Shown here: in pieces, positions 37,750 to 47,003 of the stretch
Numbering within the stretch: the first letter of the stretch is position 1
Layout: each line of letters opens with the position of its first letter
Source of the DNA: Paenibacillus sp. FSL H8-0548
GTDB taxonomy: Bacteria > Bacillota > Bacilli > Paenibacillales > Paenibacillaceae
Assembly (NCBI RefSeq): GCF_038630985.1
Contig: NZ_CP152049.1
Coordinates: 1,755,501 to 1,819,500, forward strand
Length of the DNA stretch: 64,000 bases
Reading direction: 5' to 3'
Position numbers and translations under genes: made by a program
The notes under the pieces: generated by a model
Database searches by the model: none
The model's input: only the letters and a program-made list of their open reading frames with translations
What the model was told of the DNA's origin: nothing

Positions 37750-38823
37750 ATGAGTAAAGCGGATGGTATGAATTATGCACCAAAAGGAAAACCAAACAAA
37801 GTTGTCGAGGACGGACAATTTGTTATCGCTGCAGTTAGTCTTGATCACGGACATATCTATGGCATGTGCAACGGACTTATAGAAGCAGGAGCAACGATCA
37901 AATGGGTATATGATCATGATCCGGCTAGAGTTGCAGCCTTCATTAAGCAATATCCACAGGTACAAGCAGCAGATTCAGAAGAGCAGGTTCTCACAGATCC
38001 AGAGGTTCAGCTCGTTGCGGCAGCCGCTATTACTTCGGAGCGTGGACCGCTAGGCGTTCGCGTAATGCGAAGCGGCAAGCATTATTTTACAGATAAGGCG
38101 CCGTTTACTACGCTTGAGCAGCTTGCGGATGCCCGTACAGCGTATGCGGAGACTGGGAAAAAATATGCGGTTTATTACAGTGAGCGGCTGCATGTGGAAA
38201 GCGCTGTGTTTGCTGGTGAACTGATTGAGCGTGGCGCAATTGGACGCGTCGTGCAGGTGATTGGTCTTGGACCGCATCGCTTGAACGCAGCTTCGCGCCC
38301 TGCATGGTTTTTTGAAAAGGAAAAGTATGGCGGCATTATTTGTGACATTGGTTCGCATCAAGTCGAACAGTTTCTATATTTTACAGGAAATCGCAACGGA
38401 AACATCGTGAACAGCAAGGTCGCCAATTATGCGAACAAGGATTATCCTGAGCTTGAGGATTTTGGTGATTTTACGGTTGTGGGGGAGAATGGAGCTACAG
38501 GCTACTTCCGACTGGATTGGCTTACGCCAAGTGGACTTGGCACCTGGGGCGATGGCCGGACCATCATTCTCGGTACGGATGGCTATATCGAGCTGCGCAA
38601 ATATATCGATATCGGAAGAGAGAAGGAAGGCGACCAGCTGTACTTGGTGAACGCCGATGGCGAGCAGCATATGCAGCTTGGCGGCAAGGTAGGCTTTCCG
38701 TATTTCGGCCAGCTCATCCTCGACTGCTTGAATGGAACAGAGCTTGCTATGACGCAGGAGCACGCCTTTAAAGCTGCCGAGCTATCACTGCTGGCGCAGA
38801 AGAATGCTACGAGAATAGAGTAA
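37750..38823 (+). CDS. Gfo/Idh/MocA-family oxidoreductase 2
   Basis: 357 residues. It is unusual in having no clean GxGxxG at the start; instead it begins VIAAVSLDHGHIYGMCNGL, a variant seen in some members. The catalytic lysine lies in YFTDKAPFTTLEQL near 117 and the histidine in CDIGSHQVEQFLYF near 200. GGGGAGTAGAGAG precedes the ATG. A terminator ends the operon. Confidence 0.9.
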   Translation: MSKADGMNYAPKGKPNKVVEDGQFVIAAVSLDHGHIYGMCNGLIEAGATIKWVYDHDPARVAAFIKQYPQVQAADSEEQVLTDPEVQLVAAAAITSERGPLGVRVMRSGKHYFTDKAPFTTLEQLADARTAYAETGKKYAVYYSERLHVESAVFAGELIERGAIGRVVQVIGLGPHRLNAASRPAWFFEKEKYGGIICDIGSHQVEQFLYFTGNRNGNIVNSKVANYANKDYPELEDFGDFTVVGENGATGYFRLDWLTPSGLGTWGDGRTIILGTDGYIELRKYIDIGREKEGDQLYLVNADGEQHMQLGGKVGFPYFGQLILDCLNGTELAMTQEHAFKAAELSLLAQKNATRIE

Positions 38824-38827
38824 GTAC

Positions 38828-38871
38828 AAAGAGCTGTCTTTACGGTCACTGACCGTGGGGCAGCTCTTTTT
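38828..38871 (+). terminator. Terminator after the Gfo/Idh operon
   Basis: AAAGAGCTG..ACGGTCA / CCGT..CAGCTCTTT with five T. Confidence 0.85.
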
Positions 38872-39026
38872 CATTAGGGGTTATAGCACAGCCAACGGTG
38901 AAAGTACCATATTATTGACCTAGTTTTCTAGAAATAGTTTGTAGTCTAGCTGAAAATGCCTATTAGTCCAACCTTTAAATTAACTAGTAACGTACACTAC
39001 ATCATCATGATATGGAGGTGTAGTTT

Positions 39027-40358
39027 GTGAGTTGTAGGGATGAAAAGAAAAGGTGTAAAAAGAAAACCGTAATAGTTTGCATACCGAGAAAAAGAAAGAA
39101 AAATCGTAAACCAATTGTTAAAAAGATAGTGAAGGTAAATTGTCCACCACCTCAAGTGAATGTTACAGCACCGAGGGGCTCTCGGGGACCACAAGGAGCA
39201 CAAGGAGCACAAGGAGTGCAAGGAGCGCAAGGAGTGCAAGGAGCGCAAGGAGCGCAAGGAGCACAAGGAGCACAAGGAGTTGCCGGTGCAGCTGGTGGCC
39301 CTATGGGACCACAAGGTCCACAAGGTGCGCAAGGAGCACAAGGAGAGCAAGGACCTGCCGGTCCAGCTGGCGGCCCTACGGGACCACAAGGAGTGCAAGG
39401 TGCGCAAGGAGAGCCGGGAGCGCAAGGAGAGCAGGGAGCGCAAGGAGCACAAGGAGAGCCAGGAGCGCCAGGAGCGCAAGGAATACAAGGAGAACCGGGA
39501 GCGCAAGGAATACAAGGGGAGTCGGGAGAGCAAGGAGCGCAAGGAATACAAGGAGAACCGGGAGAGTCAGGAGTGCAAGGAGAACCGGGAGCGCAAGGAA
39601 TACAAGGGGAGTTGGGAGCGCAAGGAATACAAGGGGAGTTGGGAGAGCAAGGAGTACAAGGAGAGTCGGGAGAGCAAGGAATACAAGGAGAGTCGGGAGA
39701 GCCTGGAATACAAGGAGAGCCGGGAGCGCAAGGAATACAAGGAGAGCCAGGAGCGCAAGGAATACAAGGAGAGTCGGGAGAGCAAGGAATACAAGGAGAG
39801 CCAGGAGCGCAAGGAATACAAGGAGAGCCGGGAGAGCCGGGAGAGCAAGGAATACAAGGAGAGTCGGGAGAGCAAGGAATACAAGGAGAGCCGGGAGCGC
39901 AAGGAATAGCAGGAGCAACCGGTGCGCCTGGTGGAGTATTAAGCTTTGCAGACTTTTTTGCGTTGATGCCGTCTGATAATGCTGCAACAGTTGCTGTTGG
40001 TGGAGATGTCGGTTTTCCACAAAGTGGACCTACAAGTGGGACTTCAATTTCCCGTACGGGTGCCGATACGTTTAACTTGGAGATAATTGGAACATATCAG
40101 GTTTTGTTTCAGGTAAGTGTGAGCGAGCCGGGCCAGCTTATTTTAACTATCAATGGAGATGACCTAGCCTATACGGTGGTCGGTCGAGCAACAGGCGCAT
40201 CTCAGATCGTTGGAATGGCTCTTGTACAAACGACTGCAATCAATTCAATACTCACTGTGCGAAACCCTGCTGGGAATTCCACGGCACTAACGATTACGCC
40301 AGTTGCTGGAGGAACAAGATCTGTTTCAGCACACCTTACTATCATGCAAATCGCATAA
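39027..40358 (+). CDS. Collagen-like repeat surface protein (BclA-like architecture)
   Basis: 443 residues. The first 50 are strongly basic with Cys at 3, 10 and 18. Residues about 51-300 are an unbroken Gly-X-Y array rich in GAQ, GIQ, GEP and GES. The last 140 residues form a beta-rich trimerisation-type domain ([36 protein letters not shown]), like the BclA C-terminus. Such proteins form exosporium filaments in Bacillus; here there is no ordinary signal peptide, which fits deposition from the mother cell (inference). GTG start with GGAGGTG 6 bases upstream. Confidence 0.93.
   Translation: MSCRDEKKRCKKKTVIVCIPRKRKKNRKPIVKKIVKVNCPPPQVNVTAPRGSRGPQGAQGAQGVQGAQGVQGAQGAQGAQGAQGVAGAAGGPMGPQGPQGAQGAQGEQGPAGPAGGPTGPQGVQGAQGEPGAQGEQGAQGAQGEPGAPGAQGIQGEPGAQGIQGESGEQGAQGIQGEPGESGVQGEPGAQGIQGELGAQGIQGELGEQGVQGESGEQGIQGESGEPGIQGEPGAQGIQGEPGAQGIQGESGEQGIQGEPGAQGIQGEPGEPGEQGIQGESGEQGIQGEPGAQGIAGATGAPGGVLSFADFFALMPSDNAATVAVGGDVGFPQSGPTSGTSISRTGADTFNLEIIGTYQVLFQVSVSEPGQLILTINGDDLAYTVVGRATGASQIVGMALVQTTAINSILTVRNPAGNSTALTITPVAGGTRSVSAHLTIMQIA
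39180..39910. repeat. In-gene tandem DNA repeats coding Gly-X-Y
   Basis: Short units of 9 and 18 bases such as GCGCAAGGAATACAAGGAGA recur dozens of times, with sequence homogeneity much higher than protein conservation needs. This produces long false open frames on other frames and on the minus strand. Confidence 0.9.
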
Positions 40359-40387
40359 GTAGTAATAGAATATTAACTTAAAAACAT

Positions 40388-40422
40388 AACCGGTCGTTAT
40401 TCCGTGCCGGTTATTATTTTTT
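40388..40422 (+). terminator. Terminator after the collagen-like gene
   Basis: AACCGG and CCGGTT stem, then TATTATTTTTT. Confidence 0.7.
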
Positions 40423-40530
40423 AATAGACTCTTTTTCGATAGAGTAATCAATTTTGTAATCAACCTATTTTCAGAAATTAGATTGATGGCAGATCTATCT
40501 TGAAAGGGGAAATGTGTATTTCTGAAAATA

Positions 40531-40656
40531 GATAGTAATAATTACTATCTTGACGCAAGTGTTTCAAATTGGTATACTCAACAAAACGTAATTATTACTA
40601 TTAGTCGCGAAGGGCGGCTTTTTATTTTAATATTAATCGTAATTATTACGTATAAA
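40531..40656 (+). promoter_or_regulatory. zagA control region with three Zur-like boxes
   Basis: Boxes: TAGTAATAATTACTA (40533-40547), ACGTAATTATTACTA (40586-40600) and TCGTAATTATTACGT (40637-40651); the Bacillus Zur operator is TCGTAATnATTACGA. A SigA promoter TTGACG-17-TATACT (40550-40578) lies between the first two. A short hairpin with a T run (40603-40629) follows, then the third box and a TATAAA at 40651-40656 that may be a second -10. Confidence 0.8.
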
Positions 40657-40681
40657 TTGAAATGAGACTGAGGTGCGACGG

Positions 40682-41896
40682 ATGACAGTAAATAAAATTC
40701 CAGTAACCGTTTTAAGCGGTTATTTAGGAGCGGGCAAAACTACAATTATGAATCATGTTCTAAATAACCGGGATGGACTTAAGGTAGCTGTCATTGTTAA
40801 CGATTTAAGTGAATTGAATATTGATGCGAGCTTGATCAAGGAAGGCAGCAGCTTATCACGTACAGACGAGAAGCTTGTTGAGATGTCTAATGGCTGTATA
40901 TGCTGCACGCTGCGGGAGGATTTACTGAAGGAAGTCGAAACGCTGGCAAAGGAAAATCGATTTGATTATATATTAATTGAATCGACAGGTGTTGGAGAGC
41001 CGGTGCCCGTAGCTCAGACCTTTACTTATCTTGACGAAGAACAGGGCATTGATTTATCACAATTTTGCAAGCTGGATTGCATGGTTACGGTAGTTGATGC
41101 GTATCGTTTTTGGCATGATTATTCATCTGGCGAGACGCTGCTGGAGCGAAGCCAAGCCGTTGACGAGGAGGATACACGCGAGGTGGTTGATCTCCTCATT
41201 GATCAAATTGAGTTTTGTGATGTGCTGATTTTGAACAAATGTGATCTTGTCGGCGAAGAGGAATTAGCGGAGCTGGAGGGGGTACTTCGAACGCTGCAGC
41301 CGCGTGCAAAGTTCATTCGCAGCTCTAAGGGACAAATTGATCCGAAAGATATTTTAAACACATCCTTGTTCGACTTCGAGGAGGCGAGCCAATCGGCTGG
41401 ATGGATGAGGGAGCTGGCAGCACCGTCGCATACGCCAGAAACTGAGGAGTACGGCATTTCTTCCTTCGTTTATGAGCGGACGAAACCTTTTCATCCACAG
41501 CGGCTTATGGGATGGATGGAGGAATGGCCGGAGGAAATCGTCCGCGCGAAGGGAATGGTATGGCTGGCAACGCGCAATGATTATGCTCAAAGCTTAAGCC
41601 AAGCAGGCCCTTCCATTCAATTTGGCCCAGCCGGTCAATGGACGGCTGCCTTGCCTGAAGCGGAGCAGGAAGCAGTACTTCAAGAGGAGCCGGAGCTTGC
41701 TGATCTTTGGGATGAAAAGTATGGTGATCGTGTCAATAAAGTTGTATTTATCGGTATTGAAATGAATCGCACAAAGCTGATTGACTCGCTCGATAGCTGC
41801 TTGCTTAGCGATGGAGAGCTGCTGCAGGATTGGAATGACTTTACCGATGAATTCCCAAATGCGATGGACGAACAGCTGGAAACAACTCTTCATTGA
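40682..41896 (+). CDS. zagA: CobW/COG0523 zinc-chaperone GTPase (ZagA/YciC-like)
   Basis: 404 residues. Walker [11 protein letters not shown] is at 9-18, the metal motif [11 protein letters not shown] near 77 (CxCC), and NKCDLVG gives the guanine specificity. The sequence closely resembles B. subtilis YciC/ZagA, which delivers zinc to FolE under zinc starvation and is repressed by Zur. The ATG at 40682 has GAGGTG 6 bases before it; the in-frame GTG at 40673 falls inside that site. Three Zur-like boxes lie upstream and zinc-free L33 follows. Confidence 0.93.
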   Translation: MTVNKIPVTVLSGYLGAGKTTIMNHVLNNRDGLKVAVIVNDLSELNIDASLIKEGSSLSRTDEKLVEMSNGCICCTLREDLLKEVETLAKENRFDYILIESTGVGEPVPVAQTFTYLDEEQGIDLSQFCKLDCMVTVVDAYRFWHDYSSGETLLERSQAVDEEDTREVVDLLIDQIEFCDVLILNKCDLVGEEELAELEGVLRTLQPRAKFIRSSKGQIDPKDILNTSLFDFEEASQSAGWMRELAAPSHTPETEEYGISSFVYERTKPFHPQRLMGWMEEWPEEIVRAKGMVWLATRNDYAQSLSQAGPSIQFGPAGQWTAALPEAEQEAVLQEEPELADLWDEKYGDRVNKVVFIGIEMNRTKLIDSLDSCLLSDGELLQDWNDFTDEFPNAMDEQLETTLH

Positions 41897-41950
41897 GTAG
41901 CCCATTGCAGAAGGATATAGAGATGAAAACCTATTTAGGAGGTGAATACT

Positions 41951-42100
41951 GTGAGAGTATTAGTGACGCTTGCATGTACAGAAACGGGTGACCGCAACTA
42001 TACAACAACAAAAAATAAAAGAACGACGCCGGAGCGGCTTGAGGTAAGGAAATATAGTCCGCGTCTTAAAAGAGTAACCGTGCATAGAGAAACGAGATAA
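41951..42100 (+). CDS. rpmG: 50S ribosomal protein L33, zinc-free (C-) paralogue
   Basis: 49 residues, GTG start at 41951 with AGGAGGTG 6-7 bases upstream. The translation runs [20 protein letters not shown] to the end [10 protein letters not shown] and matches L33. The four zinc cysteines are not intact: the CxxC pairs are replaced by CTET and YSPRL, the hallmark of the C- form that replaces zinc-binding L33 when zinc is scarce. It follows zagA after 54 bases and ends at a strong terminator, so both are probably one Zur-controlled operon. Confidence 0.93.
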   Translation: MRVLVTLACTETGDRNYTTTKNKRTTPERLEVRKYSPRLKRVTVHRETR

Positions 42101-42110
42101 TAGAAGTGCT

Positions 42111-42145
42111 AAGAAAACCGGACAATGATGTCCGGTTTTCTTGTT
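42111..42145 (+). terminator. Terminator after zagA-rpmG
   Basis: AAGAAAACCGGACA, loop ATGA, TGTCCGGTTTTCTT. Confidence 0.9.
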
Positions 42146-42221
42146 GTATAGGAAACTATGGATTCTCGAAACCTGTTGATACCGATTCTGTACCAGCAAC
42201 CGGAAGGAGGCTAACGAAAGC

Positions 42222-42440
42222 TAACGGAAGCCAGAGACGCTAAAGTTCCATTTTTGGTTAGCGTCACATTTTAACGGAAGCCATAGACGCTATTCCGCAG
42301 AAATGAAGCGAGAACCGGCATGTAAGGTACAAATAGAGGCCTCTGTTTCCGTTAAAATCTTGAAACGAAAAATAAAGGCGATTTAACGTCTGTGGCTTCC
42401 GTTAGAAATGTGAGCTGACGCGTCTGCGGTTTCCATTCAC
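42222..42440. repeat. TAACGGAAGCCAnAGACGCTA repeats in both orientations
   Basis: Direct copies are at 42222-42243 and 42272-42292. An inverted copy is at 42383-42405 and a degenerate inverted one at about 42421-42435. The outer copies could pair into a large stem around about 140 bases. No open frame crosses the region. Confidence 0.7.
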
Positions 42441-42547
42441 CCGTTGCTTTCTCTGATCTATGCTGATGGGTAACGCTATAACAAATGTTCCGAAACCTAT
42501 GATGTACTTATTACAACAGAAACCTTACATGAGTGCTCATTTGGACA

Positions 42548-42686
42548 GCTACACTGCACTATTGCAACGGAACTAGCGTTTAAAGGTGAGTTTCCTCTTC
42601 AAAAGAGGAGATCTACTGCAGAAAGTGTAGTGTACATGAGAGGCTGGGCTAGTAACATCAAATCTACTGCATAAAGTGCAGTGTAG
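42548..42686. repeat. TCTACTGCAnAAAGTGcAGTGTA repeats
   Basis: Two direct copies (42610-42634, 42661-42686) and one inverted copy (42548-42566). Each can form a small hairpin by itself. A related copy lies at 17972-17997. Confidence 0.65.
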
Positions 42687-42777
42687 CCCAGCTGTTCCGT
42701 GCGATTATGGGATAGATAAGCATTTTTATAGTAATTTAAGCCATCATCATGTGGCAGGGCTTAGACTAAAAGCCGAG

Positions 42778-43659
42778 CTAACCCTTCAGCTTGCTTCGAT
42801 ATTCGGAGGGAGAGGCTCCAATGATCTTTTTGAACAGACGGGAGAAATAATAAGGATCGCTGAGGCCGACAGATAGGCTGATCTCCTTAATGCTCTTGTC
42901 CGTCAGATCGAGCAGTTGGCAGGCTCTTTGCATTTTCAAGCGTAAGTAGTAGTCAATAGGAGCACTGCCAGTCGCTTGCTTGAACAAATGATTGAGATGC
43001 TGCTTTGAGATATTCGTATAGGCAACTAGACTCTCGAGAGTTAGATTCATCTCCAGCCGCTCCTGCATGTAGAGAATGGCTTGTTCAATATAAGCAAGCG
43101 TCTTCTCCTCTTGCTTTCTTCTTGGGATAAGCCCAATGAAGCTAAGCATATAGCGCATCGTATGCGAGATATGAATTTGATGAGCGGCGGAATAAGCTTT
43201 TGATGACAGCAGGTCGTAGCATTGATGAAATAATTCCAGTATTTTCTCAGCATCGGATAAGGCAAGCTGGAGAGGACCGTCATAAGGGCCATAGCTTTCC
43301 ATAAGCTCAGCTACCTGTGAGCCCTTTAGATGAAACCAGTAAATGCTCCATGGATTGTTCTCGTCAGCCCCATAAGCATGGGGAGTATCGGCTGGAATGA
43401 AGGCGAACGATTGCTCCATTACGGAAAAGCGCTCTTGCTTATCGATTTCGATCCAGCCTTGTCCGCTTGCACAATAAATGAATATATAGGAATCACAGCC
43501 ATCCGGCCGTTCCCGAAAGTGATTAGTGGCTCGTGGATAATAGCCAATATCAGTGATATACAGCTGACTAATGATCGGATGATCGACGATTTCATTTAGT
43601 TGATAGTGCGGAAGCACGATAATTTTTTCTGAATTAAAGCCATCTGCTTTTTTTAACAT
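42778..43659 (-). CDS. AraC-family regulator
   Basis: 293 residues. N-terminal cupin (SYIFIYCASGQGWIEIDKQE, FAFIPADTPHAYGADE) and C-terminal double helix-turn-helix (NISKQHLNHLFKQATGS, SLSVGLSDPYYFSRLFKK). Sugar-type sensor by similarity of layout. It is divergent from lacI, 160 bases away; its other targets are not evident. Confidence 0.92.
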   Translation of the reverse strand: MLKKADGFNSEKIIVLPHYQLNEIVDHPIISQLYITDIGYYPRATNHFRERPDGCDSYIFIYCASGQGWIEIDKQERFSVMEQSFAFIPADTPHAYGADENNPWSIYWFHLKGSQVAELMESYGPYDGPLQLALSDAEKILELFHQCYDLLSSKAYSAAHQIHISHTMRYMLSFIGLIPRRKQEEKTLAYIEQAILYMQERLEMNLTLESLVAYTNISKQHLNHLFKQATGSAPIDYYLRLKMQRACQLLDLTDKSIKEISLSVGLSDPYYFSRLFKKIIGASPSEYRSKLKG

Positions 43660-43750
43660 AGTATGCGCTGCCCCCTTGGCTATACGGTTCTATTTTACAA
43701 TTAGAGCAGTTCTCTGTACAAGTCGTAAAAGGTCATGTCGTAAAAAGTCA

Positions 43751-43800
43751 TTGACAGCTTATGAGATCATTGATACCATATGCCCATAAACACGTGTTCA
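43751..43800 (+). promoter_or_regulatory. lacI promoter with LacI-type operator
   Basis: TTGACA (43751-43756), 17 bases, TACCAT (43774-43779). The operator-like TAAACACGTGTTCA, with a perfect ACACGTGT core, is at 43787-43800, over the transcription start. Confidence 0.7.
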
Positions 43801-43819
43801 CAGAAAGAGGGAACTTTGG

Positions 43820-44869
43820 TTGGGCAAGGAAATCAACAGTACGGAAATTGCGAGGCTGGCAGGCGTGTCCAGAAGCACAGTCAGCCGCGTAATTAACAAT
43901 TATGCTAATGTCCCCGAGAAGACAAAGCAAAAGGTATTAAAAATTATTCAGCAATACAACTATTATCCCAACCTGTCTGCTCAAGTGCTGGCTGGCAAGC
44001 GCACGAGAACGATCGGCTTATTCATGGTCGATGCAGGCTGCGTATCAGGTGACAGCATCTCTAGTTTGCTGCTCGCACGTATTATTGATAGCGCTTCCTC
44101 ACAGGGCTACTATGTGCTGACGCATATCGTCCGTGATATGAGAGAGGCGGAGGAGATAAGGACGATTAAAGAAAGCTTTTATCAGCGAAGAATTGATGGT
44201 GGCATATTTATTGGGGCTGCCAATCATGAGCCGCTAATCGAGGAGCTGATCGCAGAAGGTTTTATGGCAGCGATTGTGGATCAGCACTTGCCAGGGCGGA
44301 CCGAGGCGAACCGCATCGTATTTAACTTTGACAATGAAACGGGTGTAGGACTGGCGATTGATTATTTGGTTAGTCTGGGTCATAAGCGAATCGGCATGAT
44401 TAATGGGGATATGAACCGTTACTCTGGTTCATCGAAGCTAAGAAGCTTCCAGGCGGTGATGGCGAGGCATCAATTGCCGCTCGTCACGAAGTGGATGCTG
44501 CCAGGAGATTTTAACGAAGCGAGCGGCTATAAGGCGATGAACGATTTATTGCAGTCGAGGCAGGAGCTGCCGACAGCGTTATTCGCAGCCAATGACAGCG
44601 TAGCTTTCGGGGCTATTCGGGCACTGAAGGAGCACGGGATACGTGTGCCGGAGCAGCTTTCGGTGATCGGCTTCGACGATCACACTCGAAGCGCTTACCA
44701 TAGTCCGGCTTTAACGACTATACGTGTCGGTTTTGCAGATATGATGGATAAATTGGCGAAAACCTTAATTTCAAGCATAGAGAAGGGCACAGAACATTTT
44801 CAAACCTTTTCGGCAAGTACGGAGCTCATTATTCGTGATTCCTGTCAAAGGCTGCCTGCGGAGTTGTAG
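43820..44869 (+). CDS. LacI-family transcriptional regulator
   Basis: 349 residues with a TTG start. The N-terminal helix-turn-helix and hinge helix are complete (STEIARLAGVSRSTVSRVIN, then YYPNLSAQVLAGKRT). The sugar-binding core ends with the usual LSVIGFDDHTRSAYHSPALT. Operator-like palindromes sit before and after the gene, so it probably represses itself and the following enzyme genes. The ligand is unknown. Confidence 0.93.
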   Translation: MGKEINSTEIARLAGVSRSTVSRVINNYANVPEKTKQKVLKIIQQYNYYPNLSAQVLAGKRTRTIGLFMVDAGCVSGDSISSLLLARIIDSASSQGYYVLTHIVRDMREAEEIRTIKESFYQRRIDGGIFIGAANHEPLIEELIAEGFMAAIVDQHLPGRTEANRIVFNFDNETGVGLAIDYLVSLGHKRIGMINGDMNRYSGSSKLRSFQAVMARHQLPLVTKWMLPGDFNEASGYKAMNDLLQSRQELPTALFAANDSVAFGAIRALKEHGIRVPEQLSVIGFDDHTRSAYHSPALTTIRVGFADMMDKLAKTLISSIEKGTEHFQTFSASTELIIRDSCQRLPAEL

Positions 44870-44907
44870 ACTTTGCTGCTGTGAGTGCGGATTTTTGTGT
44901 TTGAAAA

Positions 44908-44921
44908 TAAACACGCGTTCA
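44908..44921 (+). promoter_or_regulatory. Second LacI-type operator
   Basis: TAAACACGCGTTCA, differing by one base from the site before lacI, 130 bases ahead of the VOC gene. Confidence 0.6.
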
Positions 44922-45047
44922 TAGAGAGACTGAGATTTGTTTGAATGATTTTGAGAGGGGGGATGTGAATGTAGAAGCAGTACGTTTGTTATACAGCATT
45001 TTTATTCATTTAATTAACATAAATATACCGATAGGGAGACGATAAAC

Positions 45048-45506
45048 ATGGGCGAAAATGTTCTTGGAACTGGAGTAATTACGCAAATTGGACTATTGGT
45101 TAACGATATTGATGAGGTTTCGCAAGCATATGCTGATTTTTTTGGTGTGGAGAAGCCCAAATGGTTTTGGACGGATACGGTTGAGAAAGCACAAACCGAA
45201 TATAACGGAGAATCATCAGTAGCGCGTGCGAAGCTTGCTTTTTTTGATATGGGCTCGCTGCAGCTTGAGCTGATTGAGCCAGATGAGCATCCTAGCACTT
45301 GGAGAGAGCATCTGGATAAGCATGGGGAAGGGCCGCATCATATTGCCTTTGTTGTAGAGGGTATGAAGGAAAAGGTTGCGTCTATGGAGAAGCTTGGGAT
45401 GCCGCTCGTACAGAAGGGTGAGTATACAGGCGGACGTTACGCTTATATGGATTCGTTCAAGCAGCTGAAGATTATGCTGGAGCTGCTGGAGAACGATAAG
45501 AAATAG
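45048..45506 (+). CDS. VOC-family (glyoxalase/epimerase-like) protein
   Basis: 152 residues with two beta-alpha-beta-beta-beta modules. Metal-type ligands are seen in TQIGLLVNDIDE, LQLELIEPD and HHIAFVVEG. It resembles methylmalonyl-CoA epimerases and lyases of the VOC fold, but the substrate cannot be told. AGGGAGA precedes the ATG. First of a set of small enzyme genes after lacI. Confidence 0.85.
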   Translation: MGENVLGTGVITQIGLLVNDIDEVSQAYADFFGVEKPKWFWTDTVEKAQTEYNGESSVARAKLAFFDMGSLQLELIEPDEHPSTWREHLDKHGEGPHHIAFVVEGMKEKVASMEKLGMPLVQKGEYTGGRYAYMDSFKQLKIMLELLENDKK

Positions 45507-45567
45507 ATTTATAACTTGCAGGCTTTAAAAAATAGGAATAGATGATTTATAGGAGGATACAAGAGAG

Positions 45568-46263
45568 ATGAACATACTGATAACAGGTGCAAATAGAGGC
45601 CTCGGCTTGGCGCTTGCTCGTGAGGCATGTAAGCGCGGACATCATGTACTTACTGGCGTTCGGAGCCCAGGCTCGTCTGCGGAAGGTTTGCAGGAGCTGC
45701 TGACAAGCTTTCCAGAACAAGTGACGATTTTGCCGCTTGATGTGACGGATGAAAATTCTGTTGGGTACGCGTATGGGCAAGTCAGTGGTCGGCTCGACAG
45801 CTTGGATGCTGTCATTAATAGTGCGGCGATATTGCTTGGCAGGGATCAAAAGCTGGAGCAGCTTGATTTGGAGCAGGTGGAGCAGTCCTTCCAGACTAAT
45901 TTGTACGGTCCAATTGTGGTGCTAAAGCATTTCTTGCCGCTGCTCCGCAAAGGGGAACGCCAATGCATTATTAATATCAGCTCTGAAGCGGGCAGCTTTG
46001 CAGGCGCTTATGGCGGCGATTATTCCTATGCCCTTTCGAAGTCGGCACTTAATATGTTCTCGGCACAGCTAAGGCGGGAGCTTGAGCCTCAAGGCTTTGT
46101 CGTTCATGCGCTTCATCCGGGCTGGATAAAAACAGATATGGGCGGTGATCAGGCACCAGGAGATGCGGCAAGCTCGGCTGCTGGTATTCTGAACATTGTA
46201 GAGAGGAAGACGTTAGCAGACACATTGTTCATTGATCATGAAGGAAATCCGATGTCCATATAA
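45568..46263 (+). CDS. Short-chain dehydrogenase/reductase
   Basis: 231 residues. Cofactor motif TGANRGLG at 6-13 and catalytic YALSK near 155 with the upstream serine in NISSEAG. Similar to CsgA/C-factor-type SDRs. It follows the VOC gene by 61 bases and precedes the ThuA-like gene by 31, probably one transcript. GGAGGATACAAGAG precedes the ATG. Confidence 0.9.
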   Translation: MNILITGANRGLGLALAREACKRGHHVLTGVRSPGSSAEGLQELLTSFPEQVTILPLDVTDENSVGYAYGQVSGRLDSLDAVINSAAILLGRDQKLEQLDLEQVEQSFQTNLYGPIVVLKHFLPLLRKGERQCIINISSEAGSFAGAYGGDYSYALSKSALNMFSAQLRRELEPQGFVVHALHPGWIKTDMGGDQAPGDAASSAAGILNIVERKTLADTLFIDHEGNPMSI

Positions 46264-46294
46264 TGGAGCGAGCTGAAGAGAGGGGAGGTGCTGC

Positions 46295-46948
46295 ATGAAA
46301 ACGATCGTTGCTTTGGTAGGCGATTTCTACCATAAGGAGGAGCTTGCGCGCGAGGCGCTGCTTAAAGCTTTGGCCGCAAGTCATGCGTCTGAGCAGCTGA
46401 AGGTGCATTTTGTCGCCGACACGGAAAGCTTGGTTTCTGCGCTAGGAGAATCGCCTGACACGGTTATCTTGTTCGCAGAGGACCGTATTGCACCAACGTC
46501 GCAGCCTGATTTGAAATGGATGACCCCGGTGATAGCAGATCAGATTGTGCAATATGTGGAAAATGGCGGGAGCTGGCTGGCTTGGCATTCCGGGTTAGCG
46601 TCTTATCCTGTAGACAGCAGCTACATACGTATGCTTCGCGGTTATTTCTTATCCCATCCGAGCCAGCATGAGCTGGTGAGCTACACCTCGGTAAACGCCG
46701 AGCAGCCCCAGCCCTTTGAAATTATGGATGAGCATTATTTTGTACACTGCGATGCTGAGCGTACGGAAGTGTTTCTCCGCTCCTCTTCGGTAGATGGAGA
46801 GTCGATTGCCGGTTGGCGTCACCCCTATGGGGCAGGCAGAGTCAGCTGTCTAACGCCAGCACATCTTGAAGAGGGCTTGCTGAATTTGAATTTTTTGAGC
46901 TTGCTGAAGTGTGAGATTGAATGGTTGGCTGATGTTAATGGAGTATAA
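46295..46948 (+). CDS. ThuA-like protein
   Basis: 217 residues with the flavodoxin/class I glutamine-amidotransferase-like fold of ThuA (VENGGSWLAWHSGLASYP, then WRHPYGAGRVSCLTPAHLEE). ThuA homologues take part in trehalose and related disaccharide use, function not precisely known. GGGAGGTG lies 5 bases before the ATG. Confidence 0.8.
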   Translation: MKTIVALVGDFYHKEELAREALLKALAASHASEQLKVHFVADTESLVSALGESPDTVILFAEDRIAPTSQPDLKWMTPVIADQIVQYVENGGSWLAWHSGLASYPVDSSYIRMLRGYFLSHPSQHELVSYTSVNAEQPQPFEIMDEHYFVHCDAERTEVFLRSSSVDGESIAGWRHPYGAGRVSCLTPAHLEEGLLNLNFLSLLKCEIEWLADVNGV

Positions 46949-47003
46949 ATGATTCGGGATTATTGAATTTTTCGGATCAAAAATAGAACTGCTGGAGGTT
47001 ACC

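Noticed and set aside
39376..40020. Long Leu-rich minus-strand frame, and similar frames at 38997-39551 and 39567-39902, inside the collagen-like gene
   Set aside because: They are by-products of the short DNA repeats; the plus frame has the ribosome site, Gly-X-Y pattern and folded end domain.
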